A stretch of 64,000 bases of DNA. It comes from Neodiprion pinetum (taxonomy: Eukaryota > Arthropoda > Insecta > Hymenoptera > Diprionidae). Every line of letters starts with the position of its first letter. Within the stretch, counting starts at the first letter, position 1. This document shows positions 61,092 to 64,000 of this stretch, piece after piece. The stretch spans positions 41,078,701 to 41,142,700 of the forward strand of contig NC_060235.2 of the NCBI RefSeq assembly GCF_021155775.2. Direction: 5' to 3'. Under the pieces are notes generated by a model. That model saw nothing but the letters and a program-made list of their open reading frames with translations. It had not been told where the DNA came from and did no database searches. Made by a program: the position numbers and the translations under genes.

Positions 61092-61196
61092 ATGCGGTTA
61101 ATTCCCGATACCACAAAACACGATGCTCCGTTTACGAAGCGATACGAAAAGGCGAGTTCGGCTGGTGTAGCTCACGAGATCTGTACCGCAGCATGA
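61092..61196 (+). CDS. Upstream ORF overlapping the Alhambra start (ATGA)
   Basis: An ATG at 61092 opens 34 codons ending in TGA at 61194-61196, which overlaps the Alhambra ATG (61193-61195) as ATGA. The peptide (starting MRLIPDTTKHDAP) has no known family. If the leader is transcribed without an intron here, this arrangement would force ribosomes to terminate on the main start, suggesting leaky scanning or reinitiation control. Whether the mRNA includes 61092 is not known. Confidence 0.4.
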   Translation: MRLIPDTTKHDAPFTKRYEKASSAGVAHEICTAA

Positions 61197-64000
61197 AGGA
61201 GATGCTTGGAGGTTGCTGCGTATGTTCGGACGAGAGGGGTTGGACGGAGAATCCGTTGGTTTATTGTGATGGCCAGGGGTGCACGGTCGCCGTACATCAA
61301 GGTATAACACGCATCTGTATTATCGCCCCCTCAGCTCCCCTCCTCTTCCCCCCCCCACCCACCTCCTGGTCCAACTCCTCATAATCCCTGTTTCTTAACC
61401 TAGTGGAAATCAGGAGTTTGGAATTGCTTCCCCCCCGCAGGTCTCGAGACTGCTCTTCTCTTATTGTATGATTAAAATTTCAGCCGACTCTACGATACGT
61501 CAGAATGAAACGAAACAACCTTAGGCAACTTGGTTTTATCGAATAGGTTAGATCAAGTTCTGAAATGATGAAATGATCCTTCCACTCTAATCAACCCTCA
61601 CGCAATGAGACCTATTTTGTACTTTCCTAAAACTCTTTGTTTCGATGGTACACGATGAACGTTAAAACGTTGACAAGAAAATAAACCAGCGATTCATATT
61701 CGTTCCCACTTGCAGTAAACTGTATAATTAGATCAATATCTTTTTGAAATATGGCCTCTTTAACTTTAATAGCAGCCCTCAAATGATACGAAAAGTTGTT
61801 AAAGGTTACAACGGTATCGGTAGAAAAACACATTTGCTTTATATATCAATTATTATTACTTGAGTTTTATTCTCACCATCTGCTGTATCATCTCCTTGTT
61901 CTACAGTCATTAAAAAGACCTCCTCTGTGATTTAACCGCCACATCAAAGGTTCACGTTACATTCTCTCCACTCTAAATAGCTGTAAAGGAATATGATACG
62001 AAGCATTGTGTGACCTGTGCATTTTGAGAACAACAAGCAAGCAGAAATTGAATATTTCGTTGTTATTCATCTAAACATTTTGAGATTAAATTATTCAGTC
62101 ATTATTTTTCCTTAACAATACGTATGAAGAAATATGTATGATCTTCATTTACCATGAATTAGACAATTAAAATCTGTATCAATGCTTTGCAGCTTGTTAT
62201 GGGATTGTTACGGTACCAACTGGCCCATGGTATTGCAGAAAATGTGAATCGCAGGAACGTAGCGCACGGGTGGTAAGTTACTTTCATCAGTGAGTGATAC
62301 TGGAATTATTCAAGATTTTTAATATGTTAAAAAGAGTTCTCACATTGATCGAAACTTCCTTCATTCGATGAACATCTTGACTTAAATTTTTTTGAAGGAT
62401 AGCAGAAGATGATGCATTTAACGAATACCAGTTGTTGCATAAGTTGATCAACCTTTTGCAGTCATGAAAGAAACTTGCATATGTGTAAATTTGTGTCAAG
62501 GTTCTAAAGACGCTTGACTATAGTAATTTTCTTTTGTGTTATATAACTTTGCTGAGGTAAATGTTGAAAGGAAATGAAGCAGCATCTAAAAATAGTCAAA
62601 CAAGAAAATCAGTAATTATAAATTCTAAGCAATATGTACAACGAAAAAAGGTTGTTCAAGTTCCCTGTTTTTCATTACCTTTGTATTTTTCACCTTTCAA
62701 TCCAACGATGTGCCTATACTAATTAAAAAAATGACTTATAACCGTGCATTAGATGGGACTTATTTTTAATGGTAAACGTAGACTAGGCAGAGGTAGGTTG
62801 TAGTAATTGTGTGGTTGTGATGCAAAATGTTGGAGCAGCGCTGCGAGCTGTGCCCAAGCAGGGATGGAGCTCTCAAGAGAACGGATCAGGCGGGCTGGGC
62901 GCACGTTGTGTGTGCTCTTTACATACCTGAGGTCAGATTTGGCAACGTTACAACGATGGAGCCAATTATCCTGCAATTGATACCATCGGAGCGATTCAGT
63001 AAGGTAAATAAACCATGCGTCATCCGAATACTAATTTAAAAATGATTGATCGTGTCAAAATGTTATTTTGTCAATCATTTTCCTATCTTCTCAATTCTTC
63101 TGTATTCATTTCACTATCGCTATCACATCCACGAAGTTCGTTTTTCAAGAATAAGGGTGTTGCCCATGTTACAAATTTATCCTATGTCCTCAGACATGTT
63201 ACATCTGTGAGGAACAAGGCAGAGGCGGCAGGGCTAATGTGGGAGCTTGTATGCAATGTAACAAAGCAGGTTGCAGACAACAATTTCATGTTACTTGTGC
63301 TCAGGCTCTGGGACTGCTTTGCGAAGAAGCTGGTAATTATTTGGACAACGTAAAATACTGCGGTTATTGTCAGCATCATTATTCAAAACTGGTGAGTATT
63401 CCGAATGTTGTCGGTGCTGTTATAGAATTGAAGATTATTCAATTTTAGCAAAATGATTCCGTACGAATTGTTTCAATCAATTTCGATAGCTTGTGTTCAT
63501 ATGTTACTCAGTTCGTTAGTATTTTTGCATTGACAGTATGATTGGCACAGTTGAAAATGATTTTTAATTATCATTGAGAAAAAGTGATCACGATTATTGA
63601 ATGTAATTAATGTATTTTTCTGCTTTTTAGAGTCCTGTAATTGATTTAGTAAATAAATTGAATAATCATACTGTTGAATTACAGAAAAAAGGGGGTAACG
63701 TTAAAACAATTCCTCCATATAAACCAATCCCAGCAGACAACGGTTCTTCGGATTCGTCGCCCGAAAAAGAGGCTGAAACACCTGTAAAAACGTCGAGCAG
63801 CGGTAAGCGCAAGAGTTCAAACTCAAAGATGAACGCGGCGTCGTCGTCGTCGTCGTCTAGTTCAAAGAGTAAATCAAGCGCTAGTCCTAGCTTAGAAATA
63901 AATGGAAATGCCGACGAAAAAAGTGGAAGTGGTCGTAATACGCCTAAAGAAAATTCTTCCAACACAAGTAAATTCACCACCTCAAATTTCGTAGAGACCG
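61193..64000 (+). CDS. Alhambra (AF10/AF17, MLLT10/MLLT6 homologue), 5' part
   Basis: Nuclear chromatin reader. AF10 family proteins use a PHD1-zinc knuckle-PHD2 (PZP) module to read histone H3 and partner Dot1-type H3K79 methyltransferase. Exons: 61193-61301, 62193-62272, 62839-63003, 63194-63391, then 63685 (or 63631) to beyond the window. All junctions are GT-AG and frame-compatible. The first four give 184 residues, nearly all PZP: PHD1 from GGCCVCSDERGW through VYCDG, VAVHQACYG and WYCRKCE; the knuckle RCELCPSRDGALKRTD with GWAHVVCALYIPEV; and PHD2 from TCYICEEQGRGG to YCGYCQHHYSKL. The match to human AF10 is strong throughout. The last exon begins KKGGNVKTIPPYKPIP and becomes Ser-rich (a run of eight Ser). 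The ATG at 61193 follows an in-frame stop at 61076-61078. The leucine-zipper C-terminus lies outside the window. Confidence 0.95.
61302..62192 (+). other. Alhambra intron 1
   Basis: Starts GTATAAC and ends TTTGCAG. A C-rich stretch (61330-61370) is present; no other feature recognised. Confidence 0.85.
62273..62838 (+). other. Alhambra intron 2
   Basis: Starts GTAAGTTAC and ends GGAGCAG, with a weak pyrimidine tract before the acceptor. The acceptor is fixed by homology to the RCELCP start of the zinc knuckle. Confidence 0.8.

Noticed and set aside
62785..62815. let-7-like word GAGGTAGGTTGTAGTA
   Set aside because: The match to the let-7 mature sequence is imperfect and no hairpin partner was seen in the adjacent intron sequence.
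1..64000. CRISPR arrays, operons or prokaryotic features
   Set aside because: Introns, insect gene families and eukaryotic transposon ends show this is eukaryotic DNA; the tandem arrays have no spacer structure.

Overview
The window is eukaryotic nuclear DNA, almost certainly from an insect. The evidence is the insect-type arylalkylamine N-acetyltransferase genes, an Alhambra/AF10 homologue with arthropod-like exon structure, short GT-AG introns, AT-rich but CpG-containing spacers, and many short inverted-repeat transposon remnants. I cannot name the species. A hymenopteran such as a sawfly is possible but not shown.

Layout. Positions 1 to about 40 kb are gene-poor. The only convincing coding piece there is one orphan first coding exon on the minus strand (27350-27562), with a weaker CpG-rich open frame at 34062-34367. 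The rest is spacer or intron holding foldback elements, minisatellites and microsatellites. From 40.8 to 52.9 kb three GNAT-fold acetyltransferase genes lie in a row, all on the minus strand: a four-exon gene (40792-42208), a two-exon gene (46538-48151) and an intronless gene (52093-52860). They look like diverged paralogues, and their spacers hold an 817-bp terminal-inverted-repeat element and a pogo/Tigger-like MITE. From 53.6 to 60.6 kb there is spacer with a Penelope-like remnant carrying a hammerhead-like motif, a second such motif, and one possible small membrane ORF. From 61.2 kb to the end runs the 5' part of an Alhambra (AF10/AF17) gene on the plus strand. It encodes the whole PHD-zinc knuckle-PHD module and the start of a serine-rich region, and is cut by the window edge.

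Gene roles. The acetyltransferase cluster is expected to acetylate amines such as dopamine, serotonin or related substrates in cuticle chemistry and amine inactivation; which substrate each takes cannot be read from sequence. Two of the three keep the Glu/Ser/Ser residues known from Drosophila Dat, and one does not. Alhambra is a chromatin reader linked to the Dot1-type H3K79 methylation machinery. No functional link between it and the acetyltransferases is visible.

Most unusual signals: (1) a small inverted-repeat element family in which one copy has had its centre expanded into about 19-20 copies of a 31-bp repeat, and a possible distant relative that holds a 108-bp palindromic array between its own inverted ends; (2) the Penelope-like remnant with 76-bp inverted repeats, a 14-bp target duplication and a hammerhead-like core; (3) an ATGA-overlapping upstream ORF and a 54-nt in-frame alternative acceptor in Alhambra; (4) a stop-free 84-nt intron in the first acetyltransferase gene. 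I found no tRNA, rRNA or CRISPR array and no intact transposase or reverse transcriptase.
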